A DNA stretch of 64,000 nucleotides from Psettodes erumei (taxonomy: Eukaryota > Chordata > Actinopteri > Pleuronectiformes > Psettodidae), in contig JAFBJZ010000377.1 in assembly GCA_016785225.1 (NCBI GenBank), positions 2,046,001-2,110,000 on the forward strand, written 5' to 3'. Within the stretch, counting starts at the first letter, position 1. Each line of letters begins with the position of its first letter. The notes under the pieces were generated by a model, which saw only the letters and a program-made list of their open reading frames with translations, ran no database searches and was not told where the DNA came from. Below are positions 26,201 to 38,900 of this stretch, piece by piece. Position numbers and translations under genes: made by a program.

Positions 26201-29200
26201 AACTGAATAGTCCATCATTGTCTGCTTTCCCTTGTGGGACAGAGTTAATAAACTTAAGAATATCAAAACTGAACACCATACTACCACACCATTTCAGGTT
26301 GGTTGAATCAAAAATCCCAGTCAACATCTTGTATTAATCGAAAATTATTTCTCAGCTTTTCAGCTTTAAATAATAAAAACCATGAATACATGTGACATCT
26401 CTTGTGCCAGGTTGTGACAAGAGTGCTTTATTACTGAAAAGGAAGGGAAAAGGAATTAACAATAGAGAAGGGAAGGACCTCTGATTGATGATAATTGTTG
26501 CAGTAAAGCATCCTTGAAATGTAAAAGCCTTTAAAGTGTTGCTATATTTTCGTGAGATTTGTGCCAGCCTAATCCTTAAAGGTAGGAATATTCTTTACAC
26601 AAAATAAGGGTTAATGAGCTCTTCACAAGGTTCCTGCACTCCTTAGTACAGCAAACCATGGTGACTGTTGCAGTGTCAGAGGTGGGCCCTCTTCCTGGAG
26701 AGGTGGACAGGCCAAGAGCCAATGGGCATGCCATAAACCCAAGCGCTATAAACGGGGATAAACATCAAAACCCCTCGAGGGAGGTTTGCATGAGACATGA
26801 GACAGGGGCCAAATGTTTTCTTGGAATTAATGAAAACCCAATGGGTATGTACACACGCTTGCACACGGTTACTCACATGTTTGGAAGCTTAACAGCATTT
26901 ACAGATTCTGAGTCACAACAATAACTGCAAAGAAACCCTCAGCTCTACAAAGCGGGCAACTGTTTTGCTCATCCATAGGGTTGTCTGGCCCTGGCGATTG
27001 CTGTTATTTGTCTTCTATCTGTCGCAGGTGTAGAATGGTTGAAAAACATTACATTAGTTGAACGGTGTAATTAGCAATAATTAAGGCTAAATATTTTCCT
27101 GGCCACTGTACATTTCAGCAAATGTAACTCAAACAGGAATAAATAGTGAATTTGTTGTTGGCACTATTTTCAGCTATAGATTAGGTTGGATAGAACTATC
27201 TCCGGCAGCACAATGGTTTATGTGGGATTGATTTAGATTATTGTTTAGTTTGAAAAAACACACAAGCACAAGAATGAGTATGGCATCAGGGGAACAATCA
27301 TATGCTCAGTATGAAATTCCATAAAATTAAGATGCAATTAAGAATAAAAATTAAGAGTCTGTGGTACAGAGGATTAAGCTGAACCAGGTTTTGGATACAC
27401 AGACTATACGTTTTAAGACCAATTTACCGTTGGTTATGGGCTTTTCCATAGGATTTGTCGACTGTGCTTAAAATAAAAAAAATAAAGAATATAATCAGAC
27501 TTATCTGTTCAAGGTAATGAACTATTGCTAAGTGTTGGTCAAGTTGAGATACTGACCTGCTTTCAGGATGGGCTGTTAGGGATTGCAACCCTTAGGAAAA
27601 ATCCTGAGAATAAGATACTGTAAAATCACACAAAATATAACTGTAATCTGGCCAGTAGAGGTCAACCTGACTTTCTCTGAACAGAAAGACAGGCCAGCGC
27701 AATCTCATCTGTATGACCTCATCAGTCTTAAACCCCATAGGGTAAAAACCAATATCAATAATGGATATTATTCATAACGTTAATGTGTTTGGCCTTTCTT
27801 GATCTGGAAACCATCTGTTCTGGATTGATTTCCACATGTCTGGTAAAGATTGCATCTCAGCAACAACTATATCAATTAACTCTAATCAATGCCTTTCTCT
27901 TGAAATGGCAAATATCCTAAATAATTGGAAATCTACACGCCACTTTTCAACACTATCTTATTTTTCTCCATTATTATTTTCATCATGATCAGGAGGAGTG
28001 AATCGTGTCCAGGTAAGCCCCACTAAAAGACTTAATGAGAGAACACGTCAACTAGAGAAGGATTAGTGAGGATTACAGCATTGAGGATCAAATCCAGTAT
28101 TATGCAATGTAAAACTAAATGTAAGTACTTGTTCCAATGACATGATTTCAGTTAAATAACATCTAAAGCTACATTTTTTCAAATATTTATTATCTTTTTA
28201 AACATTCCAACATGAATTATTTGAATAAGAAGTTGTGGGTGCTTGAGTAAACACTGATAGAAGTTTAATCCAGATTGCATTACCTAAACCTTTTATTTAG
28301 TACTCTGTTTTGATTTAAGTCTATCCCCCAACACAACAAGTCCGCCAACACCGCACAAGGCTAAATTAGCTTATAACCAGCGGTCTCTCATTCAGGTTGT
28401 GGAGCTGCAGTTCTGCCAAAGTAACAGCACAAGAAACACTCAAAATGCATGAATAATGAAAATACAAAATATTCAAGTTATAAATACCAGATAAAGTCAA
28501 CTCTTACAGCTTACAATCTGATCCCACACAATGTGAAATTTAATATTAAAAGCAGATCATGATCCCGCAAATTGACTGGCCACACGTCAACCCATCTCCT
28601 CTCATGCTGAGCGTATGATTTTTCCCCTGCTGCCACACTTATTCTTGTGCATGTGTTTTCAAACTGAACAGCTTCTTGGGAATAAAAGAATGGTACACCA
28701 TGTTCAAGATATTCGGTGCGATTCAGAGAAAGAGCACTAATGACAAGTCACTGGCGTTGGAGAACAGAACCGAATTATTTTCGTCACCCGACCAGAGTTG
28801 GCTAAAATCTGTGAAGTGCTGCAAGTGTGTATTTGTCAGCTGGTCTTGTTTATTTGTGCTTGCAATCAGTGCTCCACTCTGCTCACATTAGCATTAGTCT
28901 TCGGGTGATGCTGTATGAAACACAACAGTACAATACTTTACTGTCATCTTGCAAAGATTTAAATCAAAAATGCACCGTGTGCTTGCCTTTTTAAGGAAAA
29001 ACTACAAGATAGAGACGGGTGACAAATTTAAGAAAAACAGAAGAGCAACTATCCATCAGGTGAAGAAAATTTCATTGCAACTCTTGACTAAGCATTGACA
29101 GTTACATCGAGAGGGATATTATATTGTATATTGCCAAGCATAATCATGACAATGCTGAATGGAAGGTCCAGAAAGCATTACTGAAGGGCATAAAAGAAGG

Positions 29201-32200
29201 CAAACACTATTTCCAGGAGATATGGAGCAATATCAACATCTGCATTCTTCAGGGGGCGTGTTTATACCTGGCCACTCCATATTCTGCTTTTTGTTTGAGA
29301 TGGGGCTGGAGCCAATACCAGCTGACTTGGAGAGAGGGTGGGGTACACCCTGGATAGGACTATAACAAGGCTGACATAGAGCTGACACATAAAAAACAAA
29401 CAACCGTTCACATTGGACAATTTGGAGTCACCAGTCAAGCTAACCCATGATGCAGAAGCAATCTGCTTCTGAGGAAAATGTCAAATTAAGTCATTACAGC
29501 CCTATGAAACAGCAAGGCGTGTTTTAGAGCTTCCTGGTGGATGACCCATTTTAAAATAAAACTCTTATTTTTTTCCTCTTCTCTTACTCAATACACAAAT
29601 GTCATAATTCACGTAATTCACATGTTTGTGGGCTGCAGTTCAGAAACAGTTTTTCATATACAAATCATGTCTCTGCTAAAAGGTGTACAGTCATACTGAT
29701 CTTCATCATCGGACAGTAAGTTTTTGTGCTTTTTATATTTGACAGTGAAATAATGCCGCTGTTGTGGTTGTAAAATGTATCACAGTACCTGAAATGCCAA
29801 AGTCGAAAATGGCTAGATTAACAGTCATGAGCTCAGGAGGCCTTAACTTGGTCTTGCGTTTGAAGGTCATATAAATGACGTAGCCATTACCGGTGGCAGA
29901 TAATATTCCTGTAAGAGAGACAGAGAGAGGAAGTTGAGAAAATACCATTTAGTTAGCAGTTACAACTGCTTCTACATAAATGTGAATGCAAGAGACAAGA
30001 ATGCCACAGTCTGAAAATACATTTTCAGTTTGCTCTGATTTGCAGTGTCTTTCAGCACAATGAATGTAGACTGATGCAGTCACCTCAGACATGGTTTGCT
30101 TCATCACTGAACAGCTCATATAAAATTGTGCTTAAGTATTTAATGAATTTGTTGGCAAAGTGAAGGTCATCACTGAGGACTGACAGAGAACTTCCTCGCA
30201 TGGTGCGACAACAACCAGCTGAAGTTCAACATCAGGAACCCCAGTGAGCTTGTGGAGGACTACCAGAGGAACAGAAGGCCCCCTTTACTGGTTGTCATCC
30301 AGGGAGTGCAAATGAAGAGGGTGGATGCAAAGCAATAAAAAGCTGGTGCAAAATGTGGACAAGAATCTATTAATACTACACACTGAAAATTTGCCTCAAG
30401 GGGCTCCACGGTCTGTACGACGTCATTGACTCAGCTGAGCCCTGGTGAATGTTTGATCTGATCTTTTCAAAGATATGAAAATCAAATTACCTGACTTAGT
30501 TATTTTTGTTTTTGTTGCATTTTATTGGTGTGTTCATTGTGATAAACAAAAAACAGAGTCAAATGACTTGTCTGGTTGAAACGGCTGATTCTGATAGAGC
30601 ACAAAGTTGCAGCCATGATAAAGCGCAATGCATGAAACATGGATGTTGCTGCAAAGAAGCGACTGATTCTAAAAGTTGGATGCTTCACACACATTTTTCA
30701 CCCAGCAGCCCAGAAGATCTGAACACCCACCACAGTTTGAAGCTGAGCACCCAAGATTAGTAGTAGTGTCACCAACTCAGTATTCTCCCAACTGAGGAAT
30801 ACGGTCACAGTCTCCACTTCCGTTGAGTTATGGTGTTGAGTAATAGCCACAAAAGTGCTTTTTTAAAAAACTGTGATGTCATAGTGAAGCTGACCTTTAA
30901 CCTTTTAGATATAAATTACCGTCACTTCATTAGATCATTTGTGTAAAGCAGTTATCTTAGCATATGAATTCTTGAGGTCACATTCACGTTGATCTTTGAA
31001 CTTCGACGACCAAAATCTCATCAGTTCAACACCGAGTCCAAGTCTAAGCTCGTGTGAGATGTGATTGAATTCCCTTCCAGGGGATCTTGAGAGATCACGT
31101 TCAAGAGGACGGGACAGGAAGCTGGACAGATGGACGGACAGCCTGAAAATATAATATCACGGCTGTCGCAGGCACAGAGGCACAAAAAACAAATTTTCTC
31201 CAGGCCTGCTGTTAATGTTTGAGCGTTAATTGTAAAATGTGTTGCATTTCCGACTCAGTGCAATGTCAGCATCTATAGTGAAAAGGAATGGAGGCCCTCT
31301 TTGCGCCTGTGAAGGATTTTGTTTTTCTTTTCTGTGTGTAAAACATTAGCTTTCCAATAAGCTATCACTTCCATGACATTCTAATGCAGAATACGTTACG
31401 CAGTTAACATCCCAACATTTCATACTGTGTTCTCCCCAAACTTAGCTTGCTTGTTTAAAGTCATTTGCGTTATAAACCAGCTGCAGGAAATCAAGCAGAA
31501 CAATCAAATCAAGCGAAAAATTGAGTCTTGAGGACATTTATGAGAAGTTGATAACAGTTGACAGCAGCGTGTAGCATTTGTGGATGCTGCTGTGATTGGA
31601 CCTTTTCTGGGGGAAAAAACTTAACAACATTCAATTTGAATCATTGCAGTAAAAATAGCTTTGAAATCTCTAAGTCTGATTTTATCATAACATTTGCTTT
31701 TGTATTTGTTTACCATAACATTCTACAGCATCATCAAATCTAATTAACCCACCTGGGTGGCAGAAGAGCCAATGTCTTCACAACCATCTTTTTTCAATCT
31801 TTCACTTTCAGATTTGTTGTAACCACAGTATTTTCTAACATCTCCCAATTTATCCATACAGACTTATTCATAGAAATCATTGTTTTCAAGCAGTAAATAT
31901 TAAAGTTATGGATTTTCTATTTTCCACAATTTGGTTATTATTTACTGTAACCTAAATGGGCCCTTTTTTTGCTAGAAGCAGGTGTAAATAATGATTTTAG
32001 CATTTAACTCCTTTCACCCCATCCATTGAGGACAACCTCACAATCACCAAATTGCAGCCTCTTTAAATACAGTGACGTTTAACGTGAACATAGTGGGCTC
32101 CAATATAATTCTATATTCATTAATGAAATAAAAATCCTTGATTGCTGCTGTTATGTGTCATCATTCTGCAATTTCTACAAAGTCAGTAATAGTACCACTT

Positions 32201-35200
32201 AAAATGGATTTTTTTATTTCTGCACTTGGCTCGACAGGCTGCTATGGGTGGATCATCTCGTTTTCGCAAAATCAAGTACGTTCATGTGGGAGAATTAAAA
32301 TACCCATTTCCAGAAGACTTTGGCAATGACAGCAGATGGCACAAACATGATGCCAGGTGGGGCTGACTGCCTGTTGCTCCAGTACAACTGGCAATTTTCC
32401 ATGTGCTGTTGTTGTCATTTTCTCATAGCTGGCAGAATTCAGTATTGAATTTAGAAAAAAGAGAGCTACTGCGATTGCCACAGACAAAAAAGAATTGTCT
32501 TGTAGAGCACAAATTTTAAAGTCTGCCTTATGAAGAACAACTGGACATTGAATGGCTCAGTGATGACAAGCTGTAGGATATTATTATCAACCAAGCTACT
32601 GGTAAAAATAAACTTTCCAGGACAATTAATGAAAACAAAAGCAGCAGAACAACATATACTCATGGGCAATTAAACAGCATAACAAGTTGAGGGCATGACA
32701 AATTGTACAATGGTGTAATTTTCTGGTTTTGCATTAGATTAGATTAGATTAGATTAGATTAACTTTATTAATCCCACAACGGGGAAATTTACACGTTGCA
32801 GCAGCAGAGGAAAGGTGAAAAGAAACAAAAGAAGAAAGACATAGTGAGCATAATTTACAGATATTGCCAGCATTGCTGACAGGAGAAACAAGAAGTCAAT
32901 TGTACAACAATTGTAAAGAATAAAAAATTAAAAAAATTATGGACTGATATATTATATGATTGCATCTGTCCACCATAGAACCTAAAAAATACTGGAGTGT
33001 TTGAGGACAGTCTTATTTTGTGATTGAATTGATAATTAAAACACTGAGTGGACTGTACGTCCCCTCATTTCCACAGAATCATATGATGCAGTGCGCTTGG
33101 AAAAGAAATAATAGCAAATAGAGGCTCTCAGCCAAGATTGGGCTGTTTGGAGCACTCTCACACACAGCCATGTGGGAAAGTGGATCATAAAATTTAAAAA
33201 TTGTGCAGGGAATTTGAATTGATAGAAAATGATTTGCAAATTCCCTGAAGCATACCATGCTGCTTCTTCCTCTCTCATATTTATCGGCAGATACTATGTT
33301 TTGAAGAGGCTGAAGCAACAGTGATCAGCTGATCCTCTACACTGCTACTGAACCAGTAATGAATAAGTCCAGTTCTGACTCAGACAGCTGGATCAGGTGT
33401 TCTACAAATTCTACATTATTCTATGTTTGAATCATAAATGATTAACCAAATTCACACAAACAAACACACAGACACACATATATGTTCTTGATGTTTGTGT
33501 TTTCTCTAACCACATTTGAGTGAACACACTCACAATAGCTTTTCTTTCTTCTTTTTAAACTTCCAAGTAAATGTTGTAACAGCATTTATGGGATTTTTTT
33601 TACAACCCGCCATTGCTTCATTTATCTTAATTTATAGCAGAGTAGCACCACAAGTGTGTATTGTGTACCGCACAGTATATCATCTGCCCTATTGCCCTCA
33701 CCAGCCTCACAAACACATGCAACAATTGTACATGGAGTCCTTTCTTCCACTAACGATCTCAACACAGCTTATACCTGGATTAAACCTTTCATGCCTTTAT
33801 TAAATTCAAATGACATTCTTATGTTACGTTTTTTAAATATTCTTGCCTTAATTAGAGAGTAGACAGTAGAGAGATGACAGGAAATGAGGAAGATGAGTGC
33901 AACAAAGAGACTCAGACCCAGGACACAGGCCCCCACCCAAAGGGAAGAATTTATGTCATGTAAATGCTAATCTTATTAATATGGTGCTGATTTCCTTTCC
34001 TGCTCTATTCAGCTCTCTACTTTTATGTTTATGGGTATGACTTTAATTTATTTCAAGTATACTTAATAAGCCAAATTGTGTTTCTCATGTGATTATACAT
34101 CCTGTTTTATAAAGTTAATATTTCAAACACACCAGTGAACAGCTGTTATTTCCACATCCAGCAAACAGAGAGCAAAATGAGCTTTCATTTGGATCCATGC
34201 CTCATCTGACAAGTCCAATATCCATTCTACTTTTGGCTCCGTTTTGTTTCCGTTCAACCTCTGAGATAAAAATACGACTCTCTTGCCGCCCTGCTAGGTT
34301 AAATATATTCTGTCTGCTGTTTAGTGTGGCGGCAGGTAGTTTGCAGTTTCTGAGCTTTTTTACTGGAAAGAAAATCTTTCTGGTGATGGATTATGCTTGA
34401 TGAAGCTGTGAGATTTACGAAAAAAAAGAAAACCACAACAATTACAATTGCAGAGCTGAAGGGAACTAGGATGATTATTCTTGAGTTTTTTGTCATGAGT
34501 TTTTTTTTTACTATGAGTGAACACTTTGACTAATATAATAATAGTGATTATAGCAGCTTTCAGTAAGCTGTAGTTTTGAATGAGCTTTTTTTCCCCTCTG
34601 CTTCACTGATTTAGCCCTTTGACTGCTGAATTCCCAACCCCAGAATGAGAAATGTTTGTCACTGTTGGACATGTTTCTTATCACTGATGGGACTGACCAC
34701 AGACAACATCCAGCTACAACCCCAATTGTTCCATCCTTGTTGTATGAAGTCTTTATGTTCCCAGGAAATTCTTTCCTGTGTTTCCATGAAGGCAACAGCC
34801 AGGGTTGCTAGGAGATTTATAAAGTGAAACCACCAAGGCTACAGTAGCAATTTAACAATTTAACATGCTTCATGCTTACACGCATGATACTGTTGCCTAC
34901 CAATGGTTTTCATACTGACTGGAATAATGGTATTGTCTAAATAGCCATGCTGAAGGGATGATGGGTGTTTTATGCCTATGTTACAAGGGAACTGAAGAAG
35001 CCAGATAAGAGACAAAAACTGAAAGCAGAAACAATTTAAGCCTATGATTGCTCACATTAAATGCATCTATATTTAATCTATATTTCACTGCTGATATAGT
35101 ATAGTATCTAAGTTTCTCCTCATATTCCAAGCATCCCTAATATAAACCTTTTAATGACTCTCTTAATCCACCTTCTGTTGCTCCCCCTGTGATTGCAATT

Positions 35201-35945
35201 TGTTGAAAGGCAGTCGGTTCATGTCATAAATCAGCAAAATCATTGGATCAAAGGAATATTGAATGATTTGAAACCATTTTACACTAAATGCAGTGTTACT
35301 GAGCCTGATTATCTGTGATTTCCAAACCCAGGGCCAGGATGTATTCTCTTTTTTAACAGATAATCACTGTTAATGATTTTTTTTACCCATTTCATTTGTC
35401 AATGATGGTTCTAATTGTTGACACCTCAGATTTTCTTTCAAATTTTGTGAACACCATTGGTGCTTGAAGAAGATCTGATTGATGGAAACCTTGCATGACA
35501 ACAAACATCAAAACATCGTGCACAGCAGTGAGCAGACTCTGCCTCTTCTATTTTGCCTGGGGAGCTATGATACGCTTCCTTAGAAGTCACCCAAAGTGAA
35601 CCCAAGCCTTCCAAAAAGCCTCATATGACTTCATAGAATGCAATATTAATATACAAAAGCCACTTCTGGTATTCATTGTATGCCTATCAGTTCTCATTCT
35701 CTTTTACCTTCCCTAAAACACTGTCATTACATCTGCTTGCAACACTTTCAGTGATGGTAGAGGAAATGAACATTACAAAGGGATGGAGAGGGACCATTTT
35801 TTCAAAACAGAGACTGACCTATGATACAGATGTAAAAAGCTGCAATGATGTCCGCTTCTTTGGAGAGTCTTGAGGTGAATGGGTCGCCACGGAGCAGGTA
35901 ATGGGGAATGTATGAGGGCGTATGCGGCCAAGTCGCATTTTCCAT
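23216..35945 (-). CDS. opn5: Neuropsin (opsin-5 family), six coding exons
   Basis: This is a non-visual, retinal-binding G-protein-coupled receptor. Vertebrate Opn5 proteins are mostly UV/violet-sensitive and Gi-coupled, and act in retina and deep-brain photoreceptors. Coding exons on the minus strand are 35945-35819, 29908-29789, 25612-25442, 25258-24924, 24779-24535 and 23282-23216. All internal borders are GT/AG with matching phases, and the joined frame is 354 residues. Visible features are an N-terminal glycosylation site (N3-A-T), TM1 G49-N50, a TM2 G-K-P-F motif (K86), C105 and C182 for the disulfide, Y108 at the usual counterion site as in human OPN5, D129-R130-Y131, the Schiff-base lysine K295, N301-P-I-I-Y, and C314/C319 as possible palmitoylation sites. 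By-eye comparison with the human protein from memory shows strong similarity throughout. ATG 35952-35954 would add three residues. The teleost paralogue Opn5m2 is a possible alternative; the cd2ap neighbour favours opn5 itself. Confidence 0.88.
24535..24779 (-). CDS. opn5: opn5 coding exon (TM6-TM7, retinal lysine)
   Basis: The acceptor is CCTATCCCAG|GTG and the donor TCAAG|GTAAAA. It encodes V252-A-M-L-I-C-A-G through K-S: TM6 with A-W-I-P-Y, the retinal-attachment segment L-L-A-K295-S-S-A-M-Y-N-P-I-I-Y, and the basic cytoplasmic tail K-V-L-K-K-R-R-H-F. The donor sits so that unspliced reading meets TAA immediately (AGG-TAA), so retention of the next intron would end the protein at R333. Confidence 0.92.
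24924..25258 (-). CDS. opn5: opn5 coding exon (TM4-TM5, loop 3)
   Basis: This is the largest coding exon at 335 nt. The acceptor is TTCACTCTCAG|GC and the donor ACGAAG|GTGGGT. It encodes T141-W-L-K-R through K-L-T-K251: TM4, extracellular loop 2 with P-E-P-F-G-T-S-C182-T-L-D-W-W-L-A-Q, TM5, and the third intracellular loop with K-V-K-S-S and H-F-D-T-R-I. The loop 2 block is nearly identical to human OPN5 as I recall it. Confidence 0.93.
25442..25612 (-). CDS. opn5: opn5 coding exon (TM2-TM3, DRY)
   Basis: The acceptor is TGTCCTTGCAG|TG and the donor ATATG|GTATGT. The exon encodes V83-T-G-K-P-F through L-R-Y-G140: the end of TM2, extracellular loop 1 with H-R-W-L-F-G-W-E-G-C105, TM3 with F-F-F-G-C-G-S-L-I-T-M-T, and the D129-R-Y-L-K-I-C segment that contacts the G protein. 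Y108 occupies the classical TM3 counterion position, as in other neuropsins. Confidence 0.92.
25613..29788 (-). other. opn5: opn5 intron (between TM1-2 and TM2-3 exons)
   Basis: About 4.2 kb. It contains the L2 tail at 29.3 kb. A balanced, CpG-containing block at 26640-27020 has no repeat character and could be a regulatory element; otherwise it is AT-rich. Confidence 0.7.
29285..29460 (+). repeat. L2-like LINE 3' tail fragment in opn5 intron
   Basis: Words GCTGGAGCCAATACCAGCTG, GTGGGGTACACCCTGGATAG, CAACCGTTCACATTGGACAA and TTTGGAGTCACCAGTCAAGC follow the order of the conserved 3' tail of fish L2-type retrotransposons. It is 5'-truncated and diverged. Confidence 0.7.
29789..29908 (-). CDS. 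opn5: opn5 coding exon (TM1-TM2)
   Basis: The exon is 120 nt, flanked by TCTCTCTTACAG on the acceptor side and CAG|GTACTG on the donor side. It encodes 40 residues (G43 to about I81-S82), including the TM1 G-N-G-Y-V-I-Y-M motif, the basic first intracellular loop K-R-K-T-K-L-R-P-P-E and the TM2 N-L-A motif. Phase 1 on both sides matches the neighbouring exons exactly. Confidence 0.88.
30190..30345 (+). mobile_element. Non-LTR retrotransposon reverse-transcriptase remnant
   Basis: The plus strand can be read W/C-D-N-N-Q-L-K-F-N then S-E-L-V-E-D-Y-Q-R-N and P-L-L-V-V-I-Q-G-V-Q-M-K-R-V-D. This is the thumb-side signature (W-C-x-x-N-x-L-x-L-N, E-x-V-x-D-F, V-x-x-V-x-x-F-K-F-L) of CR1/Rex1/L2-type reverse transcriptases. 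It is a short, isolated, decayed piece inside an opn5 intron. Confidence 0.5.
32733..32830 (-). repeat. Non-LTR retrotransposon tail with (ATTAG)n
   Basis: A pentanucleotide run (ATTAG)n at 32733-32761 is followed by AACTTTATTAATCCCACAAC, GGGGAAATTTACACG and TTGCAGCAGCAGAGG. In fish this block is the reversed 3' end of a truncated non-LTR retroposon, with the simple repeat as its tail. It lies in the intron between opn5 TM1 exons. Confidence 0.6.
35819..35945 (-). CDS. opn5: opn5 first coding exon (N-terminus and start of TM1)
   Basis: It encodes residues 1-42 plus one base, from M-E-N-A-T to the start of TM1 (A-F-Y-I-C-I-I). It includes P-H-Y-L and G-D-P-F, both also present in human OPN5 at this position. 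The donor is ATAG|GTCAGT at 35819/35818. Upstream on this strand a pyrimidine run ending CACTTCACAG (just above about 35972) looks like a splice acceptor. The exon therefore probably begins about 26 nt before the ATG and is preceded by an untranslated exon. A second in-frame ATG lies at 35952-35954; the longer reading frame above it would run through the acceptor and is probably intronic. Confidence 0.85.
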
Positions 35946-35971
35946 CACTGCCATCAGTGGTGGATCTCCTG

Positions 35972-38900
35972 TGAAGTGAAGGAAGAGGCTGACTACATCC
36001 CATTTCACAGCTTTCCTGACTGATTGTTTTTGTACAGCCTATATCAGTGATCATTGTACTAATTTCAGCAGCTGACAAAAACAATTCATAAAGCAGAAAG
36101 CACACTGAGAGCACAGACCTCACCACAACTGAACATTTCCCCAAAACCAGAAGAGTATCCAGATGTGGATCATTGACGCAGGTGATTGAGTGAGTTACTC
36201 TGTTCTGCTCTGATTCCAAATAACAGGTTTTTAGGTTAGTTTGCCATTGCAAAATCATCATTGCCATTTCATCTCAATACTGAAGTAGTAATACAACACC
36301 ATTTTACATTTTTAGTTAACACACATGGTTGCCAACATGGTCTAATGTGTCTGAAATGAATCTCATTCCACAAAACATAATTATATGCATATGTTAAATA
36401 GGCTTTCTTTGCACACAGGACTGAACATCAGAACTCAAAGTACACAGTTCGTGTGGCTTTTGTTGAAAGGGGCCCATGCAAATACCATTAAAAAAACAAA
36501 ACATGTATTCAGATTCTGCCTGAATTTGCTCTTCAATTTCACAACAATCACCAACTGAAGTCTTCTTAAAAAAGAAAAATTATGCACTTGAGACATGGTA
36601 GGTTAGTTTGATCAGGCTCGCTAAGGATATGACACTAGAACCACTACTGCACATTAGAAAATCAAATCATTATCACTATGCAATAGTATTTATCTCTCAT
36701 TTACCAGACAGTGCCATTGATTTATTGCTTCATTTAGGCACCAAGGCGTCAGAAGATCAATTACATCCTCTGTAGTCTCATCAGTAAATATATGTGAAAG
36801 CACCCTTAAGAAAATTAATGAGAGAAACATGATGAATCCAAACAAAAGGACTCTTATTGCTGGTTTTAGTTTGTTTCTTTAATGGACAAAATCATCCTGT
36901 GTGATACTGTCTTTGGTTCGTCGAACAGTTTGTTTTTTTTACATGAGGCTTAATAGGATTATTGACATACAAAGCTGACTGTCAGGAGAATGCAAGTACA
37001 AACAGGGAGGAGTGACCATGTAAACATAATGTATATTGCTGATTGTTTGAAAAACCTGTCATATTCCCCTGAATACACAATTCATTCATAACAGCAGACA
37101 GACACCATATCATCGCTCCTCTGTTGTCTTGCAGTTCATACTCATCAACTCACTGCATTCATTATTCCTTTACATCCATGTCCTCGGAAGTTGGAGAAGT
37201 GATTCCTGTAAAACATTCAACACTCCACCAGCTACTCATGCTCGAGCTCGGTACGAGAGCTTGACACAAAGCAAGCCCCCCTTCTCCCAGAGGTAATAAA
37301 ATGAAGGGAGCCGAGACATGAAGACATGTGCACTGCTATCTATATGAACATATAACAAATATATAATGTGATGAAATATTGTTGAGATTTTTGGGGATTA
37401 TAAAAATGCACGGGAATGGTTGGGGATTTGGTCCTCGAGCTGATTCCCCAGATGAACTGGGTCCCTATGTCCCATGAATCTATGCTAAAGCTCTGGCATA
37501 TTATTGGGCTTACAATTGGGCTTTTTATTCAGATCTTAAACCTCTAACTAACTGAATGTGGTTAAATATGAAATATTTCATGGGCTTCACAACAGGCCAC
37601 CCTTTGTAAGTTACACAGGCCATCTGACCGCCAGGAAACTAAGCCATCTCTTTGCTAAAGCACAAAACACAAAAAAGATAAGAAGGAAAGTACACAACAG
37701 ATATCCATGACTCCAACATGCATCTTCAATTAATAAACTTTTTCAAAAAGAAATGTGGCTAAAGCTAAGGCTGTTGGTTGCCTTTACAGTGACATTAGCT
37801 GAGCTTATGGTGCATTTTTATCACTGTCTGTGTTATGAAGCTACGATGATAAAGTGTTAATTTTGACTGCCTTTGATGCTGATTTAAACTGTATAAATTG
37901 ATCCATCACAAGATCCATCAACTTGCTGTGTATCACATGACCCCATCACTGGACAGGACATTAGTAGATAATGGTTGATTCTGCACAACTCTAACTACAG
38001 TCAAAACAGCTACAGTTTGATGAATGTCTGGTGAATGTCAGAGTGCTTAAAGTTATGGAAAACTCGCTGTCATGGCTTAAATAAAGACAATATTTATTAT
38101 TGGCATGAGGAAAGATGCAATCTCTGCAGCCGCTGGCGTGGACGTCACATGCAGTACGCACTCTTCCCCCACCCCTGACCTCCATATCCTTTGTTTTTTC
38201 ATTTCTTTTCCAGAGCTGACGCTTAAATCATGAGCTGCAGAATAGTTCATGCGCTGACATGGGAGCAGTTTACAGAACAATGTTGGCTGTGCAAGTTCTA
38301 CACAGTTAACACTGGTTAAATGTGTGTTATTGTCAAGTCACATACTTCAAAATTAGAGCATGCAGATGAAGCGCCCCTGCCTTCCTTCCTCAATGTACAT
38401 ACAATAAAGCTACGCGCTCATATTGAACCCCATCTTTCATTGGACTGGGTACAGTCCCACAGGTGTGTTATGATCTGTACCAAACTCAGTCTTCACACAA
38501 TCTTGACAAATTGTAGATTATATGAAAGCTCTAAATTTGCTGATTACACTTGTACAAAGAACTTTAGGATCCCTCAGATCAGCACTACAGCTAATGACAA
38601 AAAGTTGGTTTGGATTTGTGGCTTATGGCTCCAAACTTTTTGTACCCACACCAGGGATACTACCACAGGCCTTCAATACTTTTTATACCAAAAAAAGGCA
38701 AAAAAAAAACAAACAACCCTTACATCTCCTCCATGTTTGTGCCTCTGAAGGTAAGACACAGGCCTTCAACCCTTATTCAGACTTTTTGGTTGCAAAATTT
38801 AAGAGGTGAAGTTCAAAGGGTTATCTGTACACATCCATGTAACAGTATCTTTTTGATTTTGGGTAAATTGAGGCGTAGTGACATACATTTGTCGGGCTGG

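Larger units (their letters stand above)
29909..35818 (-). other. opn5: opn5 intron (within TM1)
   Basis: About 5.9 kb. It holds the reverse-transcriptase remnant at 30.2 kb and the (ATTAG)n retroposon tail at 32.7 kb. No extra coding exon with opsin similarity is visible. Confidence 0.7.

Noticed and set aside
35954..36267. Upstream extension of the opn5 start exon to a 164-codon frame
   Set aside because: A pyrimidine tract and AG acceptor near 35972 interrupt it, and the added residues do not resemble neuropsin N-termini.
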